From: an uncultured Prochlorococcus sp.
GTDB taxonomy: Bacteria; Cyanobacteriota; Cyanobacteriia; PCC-6307; Cyanobiaceae
Direction: 5' to 3'
DNA length: 46,085 nt
Assembly (NCBI GenBank): GCA_902526435.1
Contig: CABZLA010000008.1
Coordinates: 1 to 46,085, forward strand
Shown piece by piece: positions 28,063-35,473 of the stretch (positions are counted from its first letter, which is position 1; every line of letters starts with the position of its first letter). The position numbers and the translations under genes are program-made. The notes beneath the pieces are model-generated. The model worked only from the letters and a program-made list of their open reading frames with translations. It ran no database searches and was not told where the DNA came from.

Positions 28063-28500
28063 TTAACTTTCTCTGAGAACCATTTTTTCGGCAAGAGTGA
28101 ATTCTTTGGTTAAACGTTCTTTAAGCTTATCTGGTAAAGGCCTTGTTGCAAAGTTTTTGTAATGACCTGCCATGGCATTTAATGCTGTCTGCATTGTTGT
28201 AAATGATTGAGTTTTATTAACCATGCCTCTGTTTCTGTATCTAGAAATATAATCAGTAATTAGAGCAAGTGATTCATCTCTAACCCTATCCTTATCAGGA
28301 GAATCTTTTGGAGTTTCAACGGCAATTTGTAGGGTTTTAACAACTGATATTGTGTCTTTTGCGTAATCACCGGTCATAGAAGTCTTTGCTGCATATGATG
28401 GAGAATTAAATAGTGTAAAAAAAACAGATATACAAATAGCAAAAGATATTGCTTTTACAAAAAATCTAGAAAATAATTCAGTCATCTTTTTAACTAACAT
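28063..28500 (-). CDS. psb27: photosystem II assembly factor Psb27
   Basis: Lumenal factor that binds CP43 during PSII assembly and repair. The N-terminus is a signal peptide (hydrophobic core AISFAICISVFFTLF, cleavage near PSYAA, residues 35-38), followed by the four-helix domain with GDYAKDTISVVKTLQ, RYRNRG, SFTTMQTALNAMAGHY and RPLP. In many cyanobacteria Psb27 is a lipoprotein; here no cysteine follows a lipobox, so it is probably cleaved by signal peptidase I and soluble. It lies 26 bp after proS. Confidence 0.92.
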   Translation of the reverse strand: MLVKKMTELFSRFFVKAISFAICISVFFTLFNSPSYAAKTSMTGDYAKDTISVVKTLQIAVETPKDSPDKDRVRDESLALITDYISRYRNRGMVNKTQSFTTMQTALNAMAGHYKNFATRPLPDKLKERLTKEFTLAEKMVLRES

Positions 28501-28526
28501 AACTTAACTCCGAATAAATTTTAGCC

Positions 28527-30329
28527 TTAAGAATTTTTATTGTACATTACTTTTGATTCGGAAATAAATTTCTCTAATAAATTTTTAGATGCAATTTTAA
28601 TTTTACTTTTTCTTGATCTGGTGAAGAATTCTACTTCTTTATTAATCGAGTCTCTGCCAATAATTATTTGAAAAGGAATTCCAATTAAATCTGCATCTTT
28701 AAATTTCACTCCTGCTCTATCATCTCGGTCGTCAAGGAGAACATCGATTTGGTTCCTTCTAAAGTTTTCATAAATCTCTTCAGTAAGTTCTTTTTGAATG
28801 GGATCTTTCAAATTAGTTGGAATAATTAAAATCTCAAACGGAGAAATCTGAATTGGCCAAGAAATGCCATTTTCATCATGATTCTGTTCAATTGCTGCTT
28901 GGGCAATTCTTGTTACGCCTATTCCATAACAACCCATCCATAAATTTTTCAATTGACCATCCTTATCAGAAAACTTTGCATTTAATTTCTCACTATATTT
29001 TTGGCCCAATTGAAAAATATGTCCAATTTCAATACCTCTTTTTTCTTTTAACTTTTCATTACTTTCCTGGCTGATGTAATCTCCTTTTTTTGCATTCCTT
29101 ATATCGGTTATTAAAAACTTTTTCTCAATAAATGAAAACGCACGGAATACTTTGTGAAAATCAACTTTGTTACCGCCACTAACAAAACTTGAAAGACTAC
29201 TGGCAGAGTAGTCAGCGATTCTTATCCAACTTTTATCCCAACTGGAATTAATTTTTATTGTGTCATCATTTATATCTGGCCCAATAAAACCTAATGGAAA
29301 ATTAGTTAGATTTTTATTAATAATTGCATTATCTTCTACTATTTTTAGGTGTATCAAGTTTGAAATATATTTTTTGTTGATCAAATTAAAAAGCTTGACT
29401 TCATTAATATTCTGATCTCCTCTAATACATGCGAGTATTGGGACTTCAGATTTGTCTTCAAATTTTGCAAGGAATATAACGACCTTGATTATTTGACTTG
29501 CATCTAAATTATTATTTTGGCAAATATCAACAATTGATTTTTGATTAGGGGTTTCTATCCATTCTTCATGGGACATTTTTAAAGGAATCTCTTTGGAGGG
29601 TAAAGAAACGGCTTTTTCAATATTGGCAGCATATGAGCCACTCTCAGTAAATAAAATAGAATCTTCCCCTGCATCTGCTGTTACCATAAACTCTTTAGAT
29701 GCCGCTCCTCCAATTGCTCCACTATCGGCATCCACGCCGACTGTATCTAATCCACAATTTTTAAAAATATTTTCATAAGCTGTTTCCATTTTTTCGTAAA
29801 AAGAAGATAAATCTTCTTTTGAGTAATGAAAAGAATAAGCATCCTTCATTATAAATTCCCTACTTCTCATTAATCCAAATCTTGGTCTTATCTCATCTCT
29901 AAATTTTGTTTGTATTTGGTAAAAACATAATGGCAGCTGTTTATATGAATTTATCATTTCTGATGCAATACTTGTAATGACTTCTTCATGTGTAGGCGCT
30001 AAGCCAAATTCTTTTCCTTGTCTATCCTTTAAATTAAACATAATACCTTCTCCTGCGGTGTAACCTTCCCATCTTTCACTTTTTTTCCATAATTCTGCTG
30101 GGTGGAGTTGGGGTAAAAGTAATTTCGAACAATAAATATTATTAAGTTCTTTTTCAATTATGGCAGATATTTTTTCGATAACTCTAAGCATTATTGGCAT
30201 GTATGCATAAATGCCACTATTAACTCTGCGAATATAACCTCCTTTTAAAAGTAATTGATGAGAAATGATTTCTGCTTCAGAAGGAGTGTCGCGAAGCGTC
30301 CCCAGAGGAAATGAGGTGGTGACGCGCAT
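28527..30329 (-). CDS. proS: prolyl-tRNA synthetase (bacterial type)
   Basis: Class II synthetase, 600 aa, with motif 1 around GIYAYMPIMLRVIEKI, motif 2 FRDEIRPRFGLMRSREFIMKD, the editing INS domain in the middle (about 230-400), motif 3 GCYGIGVTRIAQAAIEQ and a C-terminal anticodon-binding domain (ISPFEILIIPTN, LLDDRDDRAGVKFKDADLIG). All parts are present. ATG start. It heads a minus-strand run with psb27, purA and the sugar kinase. Confidence 0.97.
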   Translation of the reverse strand: MRVTTSFPLGTLRDTPSEAEIISHQLLLKGGYIRRVNSGIYAYMPIMLRVIEKISAIIEKELNNIYCSKLLLPQLHPAELWKKSERWEGYTAGEGIMFNLKDRQGKEFGLAPTHEEVITSIASEMINSYKQLPLCFYQIQTKFRDEIRPRFGLMRSREFIMKDAYSFHYSKEDLSSFYEKMETAYENIFKNCGLDTVGVDADSGAIGGAASKEFMVTADAGEDSILFTESGSYAANIEKAVSLPSKEIPLKMSHEEWIETPNQKSIVDICQNNNLDASQIIKVVIFLAKFEDKSEVPILACIRGDQNINEVKLFNLINKKYISNLIHLKIVEDNAIINKNLTNFPLGFIGPDINDDTIKINSSWDKSWIRIADYSASSLSSFVSGGNKVDFHKVFRAFSFIEKKFLITDIRNAKKGDYISQESNEKLKEKRGIEIGHIFQLGQKYSEKLNAKFSDKDGQLKNLWMGCYGIGVTRIAQAAIEQNHDENGISWPIQISPFEILIIPTNLKDPIQKELTEEIYENFRRNQIDVLLDDRDDRAGVKFKDADLIGIPFQIIIGRDSINKEVEFFTRSRKSKIKIASKNLLEKFISESKVMYNKNS

Positions 30330-30451
30330 AAAAGAAACTTATAAATATTATCAATTTTATCAATTCAGGTGTAAAAAAAATTTAAAGTGTCTTGAGTCCC
30401 TGAAGGCAGGTAGTTTAGATTTATCCTTTCTGCTAATTTCTGCAATAATAA

Positions 30452-30470
30452 AACTTAAAACTTTTAAGTT
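30452..30470. promoter_or_regulatory. 19-bp perfect dyad upstream of the helix-turn-helix gene
   Basis: AACTTAAAA-C-TTTTAAGTT has 9-bp perfect arms around one base, and lies 35 bp upstream of the ATG of a small putative DNA-binding protein. The geometry suits a dimeric operator, for example autoregulation. The rest of the 176-bp gap also carries the proS promoter region and a small CCTG/CAGG hairpin at 30399-30410. Confidence 0.5.
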
Positions 30471-30505
30471 AATTCACTATCCTGAATGAAATTTTTAACA
30501 AAGTT

Positions 30506-30856
30506 ATGGAAAATATAGATTCTAATATTTCTAGTTCAGAAGAATTAGTTGGTATTGATGAAGTTCAGAAATTCCTTAACCGATCAAGAGCTTCTGTTTA
30601 CAGGTACACAAATACAGATCTAAGAAATTTAAATCCTAACTTTAACCCGAGAAAATTAAATCCTGAATATAGAACTGATCAGAAAGAACCATTACGTTTT
30701 CACCCTAATGAAGTTGCAAGATTTGCTAAGGATATTTTAAGAATTAAAGAAGTTACTGTCGAAGTTTTTAATTCTCCATCTTCAGCTGCACAAAATACGC
30801 TTTCTCAAATCCTTGAAGAATTAAAAAATATTAAATCTTTACTAGAAAAAAATTAA
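30506..30856 (+). CDS. small helix-turn-helix protein (MerR/AlpA-like N-terminus)
   Basis: A 116-aa protein. ELVGIDEVQKFLNRSRASVYRYTN (in two parts) has the look of a winged-helix DNA-reading head as in MerR, excisionase or resolvase HTH domains; PLRFHPNEVARFAKDIL forms the wing-side helix. The C-terminus (LSQILEELKNIKSLLEKN) is a short amphipathic helix suitable for dimerisation. The regulated target is unknown. It leads a plus-strand run toward the second pyrophosphatase and lepB. Confidence 0.65.
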   Translation: MENIDSNISSSEELVGIDEVQKFLNRSRASVYRYTNTDLRNLNPNFNPRKLNPEYRTDQKEPLRFHPNEVARFAKDILRIKEVTVEVFNSPSSAAQNTLSQILEELKNIKSLLEKN

Positions 30857-30942
30857 TTTTAAACTATCTTTTGATTTGTGTGCTTTTTAATTGTAAAATA
30901 ATTTTGTTAGGTTTATTACTCAAATTTTAACAAGTAAATCTC

Positions 30943-31197
30943 TTGAGGTACACAAATTCAAAGCAGTTTGTCAAAAGTAATTTAAGCAAAAAATCTTCTT
31001 TTATTACTATTTCAAGTGAATTGGAGAGAGACGATGATGACCCCTTAAGTATGAGGAGTTTATCAATTTCGTTTCTCGGGATTTTAATAGCTTCTCTAAC
31101 AATTCTATTACCCTCAATTTGTATTTTGCTTGCAAGACCTCTATCTCAAAGAAATGAGATTACTTCTTTTCACTTAATTAAAAAAGATGGATCTTAG
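30943..31197 (+). CDS. single-pass membrane protein of unknown function
   Basis: About 84 aa if the TTG at 30943 is used. A polar, acidic N-terminal part (SSELERDDDDPLSMRSL) precedes one membrane segment (ISFLGILIASLTILLPSICILLA) and a short polar tail. The 3' end overlaps the pyrophosphatase start by 11 bp. The exact start is uncertain because no ATG precedes the acidic region. Conserved-looking but not recognised. Confidence 0.55.
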   Translation: MRYTNSKQFVKSNLSKKSSFITISSELERDDDDPLSMRSLSISFLGILIASLTILLPSICILLARPLSQRNEITSFHLIKKDGS

Positions 31198-31735
31198 TTT
31201 GATACCTCCATCTCCTACGAAGGGCGTAATTAATTTAGTTGTTGAAATACCAGCTGGTAGCAGGAATAAATATGAATACTGTTCTCAAGCTGGAATTATG
31301 GCCCTTGATAGGATTTTGCATTCTTCAGTACGCTATCCATTTGACTATGGCTTTGTCCCAAACACCCTCGCTGATGATGGAGCTCCACTAGATGCAATGG
31401 TAATCATGGATGAGCCAACATTCGCAGGTTGTCTAATAAAAGCAAGACCTATAGGTGTCTTAGATATGCATGACTGTGGGCAATATGATGGGAAACTTTT
31501 ATGTGTTCCTATATCTAATCCTAGGCAAGAAAATATAACTAGCATTAATCAAATAGCACCTAATCAATTGGAAGATGTTGCAGAATTTTTTAGAACAAGT
31601 AAAGGTTTAGATGGAAGGTCGGTTCAAATAGATGGTTGGAGAGATTTTGAAGTAGTTGAAGAACTTTTAAGAAAATGTACACCAAAAAAAAAGAAATCCT
31701 TTAAAGTCTTAAAAAAATCATCAATAGTTAAATAA
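31187..31735 (+). CDS. inorganic pyrophosphatase, family I, with altered active site
   Basis: 182 aa, closely resembling canonical cyanobacterial pyrophosphatase: VEIPAGSRNKYEY, LDRILHSSVRYPFDYGFVPNT, and the DCGQYDGK metal loop. Two catalytic positions differ. The DxDPxD signature reads D64-G-A-P-L-D69, with Ala66 where the second aspartate belongs, and the Tyr-Lys pair is Ser138-Lys139. The codons read gct and agt. Metal binding may persist but activity should be strongly reduced. The other pyrophosphatase at 15893 is intact. A Lys-rich tail (TPKKKKSFKVLKK) is present. Confidence 0.9.
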   Translation: MDLSLIPPSPTKGVINLVVEIPAGSRNKYEYCSQAGIMALDRILHSSVRYPFDYGFVPNTLADDGAPLDAMVIMDEPTFAGCLIKARPIGVLDMHDCGQYDGKLLCVPISNPRQENITSINQIAPNQLEDVAEFFRTSKGLDGRSVQIDGWRDFEVVEELLRKCTPKKKKSFKVLKKSSIVK

Positions 31736-31736
31736 A

Positions 31737-32093
31737 TTGAAAAGAGTAATTTTTTATAGCTATCCAAAATGCTCTACATGTAGAAAAGCATCCAAGTGGC
31801 TTGATCAAAATAATATTAATTATCAATTAATAGATATTGTTAAAGAACCACCTTCAAAAAAATTTTTGGAAATGGCTTTAATACAATTTTCTTTAGACAT
31901 TAAGAAGATATTTAATATAAGAGGTAAGAGTTATAAGTCAATCGGTATTGATATTTTTGACTTAACAAAAAAAAAGATTATCGAACTTTTGTTAAATGAT
32001 GGAAAATTAATCAAAAGACCATTTTTAATTATTAATGAAAGTAAATTAATACTTGGATTCAATGAGTCTGAATATATCGCAAACCTCAGATAG
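31737..32093 (+). CDS. ArsC/Spx-family thioredoxin-fold protein
   Basis: A 118-aa protein of the arsenate reductase/Spx/MgsR superfamily. YSYPKCSTCRKASKWL carries a CxxC pair at the start of the first helix, and LIKRPFLIINESKLILGF is the conserved cis-Pro region. With CxxC rather than a lone catalytic Cys it resembles Spx/MgsR and YffB-like members; arsenate reduction is only one possibility. The TTG start at 31737 is one base after the pyrophosphatase stop, suggesting coupling. Confidence 0.82.
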   Translation: MKRVIFYSYPKCSTCRKASKWLDQNNINYQLIDIVKEPPSKKFLEMALIQFSLDIKKIFNIRGKSYKSIGIDIFDLTKKKIIELLLNDGKLIKRPFLIINESKLILGFNESEYIANLR

Positions 32094-32122
32094 ATATTTA
32101 ATTTTATAATTTTGTAAATTTT

Positions 32123-32809
32123 ATGAATTTCTCTTTTAAAAATTTACTTCTTGAGTGGGGACCATTACTTCTCTTAGCTTTTTTTGTCTCTTCTTGCAGA
32201 TCTTTTTTAGCAGAACCTCGTTACATCCCCTCTGGTTCAATGCTTCCTGAATTACAAATAAACGATAGATTAATTATTGAAAAAATATCCTTAAGAAATT
32301 CATCACCTCAAAGAGGAGATATTATTGTTTTTAAATCCCCTTTTTCTTTTGATGAAAAACTTGTTGCATCAAGATCTAACCCATTACCAAATAAAAGTTA
32401 TTGTTTTTTTATGGGTTTTCCTCCAATGTCATTCATTCCTGGATTAAGAGATCAGGCTTGTGATGCTTACATAAAGAGAGTTGTAGCATTGCCAGGAGAA
32501 TTAGTGAGTGTCAATATTAAAGGCGAAGTGATAGTTAATAATAAAAAGATTTTTGAGCCATATGTTATTAATTTCTGTTCAGAATCCTTTTTTAATAATT
32601 GCGGAGAATTTAAAAGTTTGAAAGTACCGAAGGATCATTTTTTAGTTTTAGGTGACAATAGATCAAATAGCTGGGATGGAAGATATTGGCCTGGAGGTAA
32701 ATTTCTTCATAAAAAAGAAATAATTGGAAAAGCTTATTTTAGGTTTTGGCCTCTAAAGAATTTTGGGCTTTTTAAAAATCAAGCCCTACATGAATCACTT
32801 TCCCTTTAA
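32123..32809 (+). CDS. lepB: signal peptidase I
   Basis: Membrane-bound serine protease that removes Sec/Tat signal peptides. An N-terminal membrane anchor (WGPLLLLAFFVSSC) is followed by YIPSGSMLPEL with catalytic Ser39, YIKRVVALPGE with the general-base Lys118, and box E GDNRSNSWDGRYWP. 228 aa. Its 3' end overlaps the convergent dihydroorotase-like gene by 38 bp. Likely substrates include the window's Psb27 and the small exported orphan. Confidence 0.95.
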   Translation: MNFSFKNLLLEWGPLLLLAFFVSSCRSFLAEPRYIPSGSMLPELQINDRLIIEKISLRNSSPQRGDIIVFKSPFSFDEKLVASRSNPLPNKSYCFFMGFPPMSFIPGLRDQACDAYIKRVVALPGELVSVNIKGEVIVNNKKIFEPYVINFCSESFFNNCGEFKSLKVPKDHFLVLGDNRSNSWDGRYWPGGKFLHKKEIIGKAYFRFWPLKNFGLFKNQALHESLSL

Positions 32810-34025
32810 TTAATTTATTTTTCTTGGGAAAATTTGAAGGAGAATCATAACCTAAATTGATTTGATTATTTAACCATTTTTCATCAGGGTCAAATATAAG
32901 CCATCTTTTACTGCCGATAGATAATTTCTCTTGCATTATTCCTAATAGATTGGAGGGATTAAAACTTAAATATTTCCAAAGCATTGGGATTGGCCAATCT
33001 CTTTTTACTACTAATTCTTTCCACAATAATGGTAAAACTAATTCAAAAGAGCTTATCCCTGCTGGTCTGTCATTTATGGGAATAAATGTATCTTCATCGC
33101 TTAATGCCTTTGAGTTCACTGCAATTGCTTGAATTAAATCATTTTCTAAACCTTTTATTAAAAATTCTCTATTTTCCTGAGAGCCCAAAGGGGGATCTAC
33201 TTTCCAGCCAAGATCATCAAACTCGAGATTATTTGTATCGGCTATTAAACTCCACCAACTTATTGTTGTTGAAATTGGAATAGTATGTTTTTCTATTTCT
33301 TTAAGTGAATTTGAATCTGAGATATTTTTAATTACTATATTTGTATCAGGAAAAATATTTTTGATTCCTAAAATATTTTTAACTTCTGCAATCTCATTAT
33401 TATTGTCAATAATATAAAATCCTGATTGTAGTGATTTTATGTCCTTATTTATAAATCCTTTCTGCAGTGTATTATTTTTTGTTAACGAAAATAATATTGG
33501 TAATGTCTTGTGTGGATCTAAAGAAAGACCTTTTAAAATGATTGAGTTGTCAAAAAAGTTTCTAGTAGAGAGACCTATTGAACCTGATTTCAAAAGTTCA
33601 CTATGGGGGGATAGTGTTTTGCCTTCATCTTTCAAACTTAAACTTCCCCAAAAATAAATATTTAAATCAAAATCATAATTTTTCTGAAAGGGTATTTTTT
33701 CAGGATTATCTCTCCAGTTGTTACTGTTTGGAAGAAATGCGATTGTACCAAAACCTGATTTTTTTGCTCTAAACTTTAAATTTTCTAGGTTATCATCAAC
33801 CCCCGTTAAGGGATCTTCTAAAAATGAGTGACTATCAACAAGCATTGGAGCCAATATTTTATTACCAGATTTAGAAATTTTAATATTCTTCTTTAACGCC
33901 TCCTCTTTAGCCTTATTACCAAAAGCTTCTATTTTGCCATCGATAATTAATAAATTATCTTTGATAACTGTCGCATTGGAACCCATCAAAATATTTATAT
34001 TTTCAAAAAAAAAGCTATTTCCCAT
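32772..34025 (-). CDS. dihydroorotase-like protein without metal ligands (pseudoenzyme)
   Basis: A 417-aa amidohydrolase-fold protein of the PyrC class I type. The N-terminal beta sandwich, LAPMLVDSHSFLEDP, LGWKVDPPLGSQENREFL, and PAGISSFELVLPLL all align with dihydroorotase landmarks. The catalytic residues do not: HxH reads H66-S-F68, the PHH pair is S256-W-W, and the IATDHAPH metal-Asp motif reads IAVNSKAL at about 301-308. Zinc-dependent hydrolysis is therefore unlikely; a scaffolding role, for example with aspartate transcarbamoylase, is possible. It follows the phosphatase gene by 2 bp. Confidence 0.85.
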   Translation of the reverse strand: MGNSFFFENINILMGSNATVIKDNLLIIDGKIEAFGNKAKEEALKKNIKISKSGNKILAPMLVDSHSFLEDPLTGVDDNLENLKFRAKKSGFGTIAFLPNSNNWRDNPEKIPFQKNYDFDLNIYFWGSLSLKDEGKTLSPHSELLKSGSIGLSTRNFFDNSIILKGLSLDPHKTLPILFSLTKNNTLQKGFINKDIKSLQSGFYIIDNNNEIAEVKNILGIKNIFPDTNIVIKNISDSNSLKEIEKHTIPISTTISWWSLIADTNNLEFDDLGWKVDPPLGSQENREFLIKGLENDLIQAIAVNSKALSDEDTFIPINDRPAGISSFELVLPLLWKELVVKRDWPIPMLWKYLSFNPSNLLGIMQEKLSIGSKRWLIFDPDEKWLNNQINLGYDSPSNFPKKNKLIKGKVIHVGLDF

Positions 34026-34027
34026 TT

Positions 34028-35356
34028 TTAAAGAGCCCCGGATACCGTTGAGTCCAGTATCCCACCAAGATGTGTCGTAATATTCAAAGCACTAATTACA
34101 TTATCTTTTTGAGGATCCTTAAAAAGATCAATAATGGTTATACCTCCATTACCTTGCTTTATCATCCAGATATTAGAAAAATCAATTCCTAATAAATTAC
34201 AAATAAGGGTTTTATTTACTGCATCATGTGCGACTAATAAAGTCAAATCTTTATTCTTTTGAGCTAAACATATTTCATCCCAAGCCTTAACTGATCTTTC
34301 AGATACTTCTTTAATACTCTCACCTTCGGGCATAACCACTTTTTCAGGTTTTTCATGCCAATTTTTAAGTAATTCTGGCCATTGTTGCTTAATTTGATTT
34401 TCTAATTTGCCTTCCCATAATCCATGGCTTATTTCTACTAAATTTTCAATCTTTTTTATTTCTAAATATGACTTTTTTCGAAGAATTATTTGTGCTGTTT
34501 CATATGGTCTATCCATTGAACTTGAAAAAGCTTTGTTGAAGTTAATTTCTTCTAGATATTTGGAGGCCTTCCCCGCCTGATCTTTCCCATTATTATTTAA
34601 GGGAATATTGATTTGTCCTTGGAATCGACCCTCTTTATTCCAGTTGGTTTCACCATGCCTAACTAAAAATATTCTTGAGTCTCCAATCTGATCAGGAATT
34701 CTTTTATCTAGATGAGAGGTTTGGTTTAAACATTCAACTTGTGTTTTATATGAATTTCTTTGCTTCAAAATATTAATGATTGAAAAAGAGGCATTATCTA
34801 ACTTTATTTTTCTAAAACCTTTTTTAGGTTTCCCAATTAATAATAAAATTAAACACCTTAAGATTGCATTATGACCAATTATTAAAATATTTGCTTCTTC
34901 TTTTTCTAAATAGATTTTAAAAATACTTTTAATAAATTCATTTGCCTGCTCATATAATTCTTTAATTGGTTGGTACGTTGAATTATGAATACTCTCTAAA
35001 ATTAAATTTTCAGGATCATTTTTCCAAAGAAGATAGTCTTTTGGATACTTTTCTTTTATTTCACTAATTGTTAAACCAGACCATGAACCAAGATCAACCT
35101 CTAATAAATTTTTATCATAAATTATATTATTTTCTCCTTTTAAGTTTTTTTGAATTGTCTTTGCAGTCTCAGCCGCTCTTATAAGTGGAGATGAATATAT
35201 CTTGTCGAAATTAATCCCTGATAAGGCCTTCCCAGATTTAAGTGCCTGACCGTACCCTTTATCGGTTAAATATGAATCATCTGTCCTGCCTTGAACTAAG
35301 CCTTTTTCATTAAAACTGCTAAGCCCATGTCTTACTAAAACCAATCTAATGCTCAT
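34028..35356 (-). CDS. two-domain histidine phosphatase (phosphoglycerate-mutase-like)
   Basis: 442 aa with two histidine-phosphatase domains in tandem. Domain 1: VRHGLSSFNEKG (His9), SPLIRAAETA, LLEVDLGSWSG, IIGHNAI. Domain 2: VRHGETNWNKEG (His234), SSSMDRPYETA, EISHGLWEG, VAHDAVNK. Both catalytic sets look complete. Cyanobacterial and plastid relatives of this double form have been related to sugar-phosphate phosphatases such as the CA1P phosphatase that removes a Rubisco inhibitor; a plain mutase activity is less likely. The substrate is not determined by sequence. Confidence 0.88.
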   Translation of the reverse strand: MSIRLVLVRHGLSSFNEKGLVQGRTDDSYLTDKGYGQALKSGKALSGINFDKIYSSPLIRAAETAKTIQKNLKGENNIIYDKNLLEVDLGSWSGLTISEIKEKYPKDYLLWKNDPENLILESIHNSTYQPIKELYEQANEFIKSIFKIYLEKEEANILIIGHNAILRCLILLLIGKPKKGFRKIKLDNASFSIINILKQRNSYKTQVECLNQTSHLDKRIPDQIGDSRIFLVRHGETNWNKEGRFQGQINIPLNNNGKDQAGKASKYLEEINFNKAFSSSMDRPYETAQIILRKKSYLEIKKIENLVEISHGLWEGKLENQIKQQWPELLKNWHEKPEKVVMPEGESIKEVSERSVKAWDEICLAQKNKDLTLLVAHDAVNKTLICNLLGIDFSNIWMIKQGNGGITIIDLFKDPQKDNVISALNITTHLGGILDSTVSGAL

Positions 35357-35377
35357 TATATAAATTTTAAATTATAG

Positions 35378-35409
35378 TATTTTTATCATCTCATGGCGTG
35401 ATAAAAATA
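35378..35409. promoter_or_regulatory. 11-bp perfect inverted repeat in a divergent promoter region
   Basis: TATTTTTATCA (35378-35388) and TGATAAAAATA (35399-35409) are exact reverse complements around a 10-nt loop containing catggcg. It sits 21 bp before the phosphatase gene and 64 bp before the CPBP protease gene, which are transcribed away from each other. It could be an operator or a leader hairpin; a terminator would make little sense between divergent genes unless a small RNA ends here. Confidence 0.6.
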
Positions 35410-35473
35410 GGTATATGGTTATTAGGAATTTCAATGAAAACTAAATTAAGTTTTATATTTTATTATTAATTAC

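Noticed and set aside
30330..30505. Possible small RNA or riboswitch upstream of proS
   Set aside because: Only a 4-bp CCTG/CAGG hairpin and AT-rich sequence; no T-box or other riboswitch feature could be recognised.
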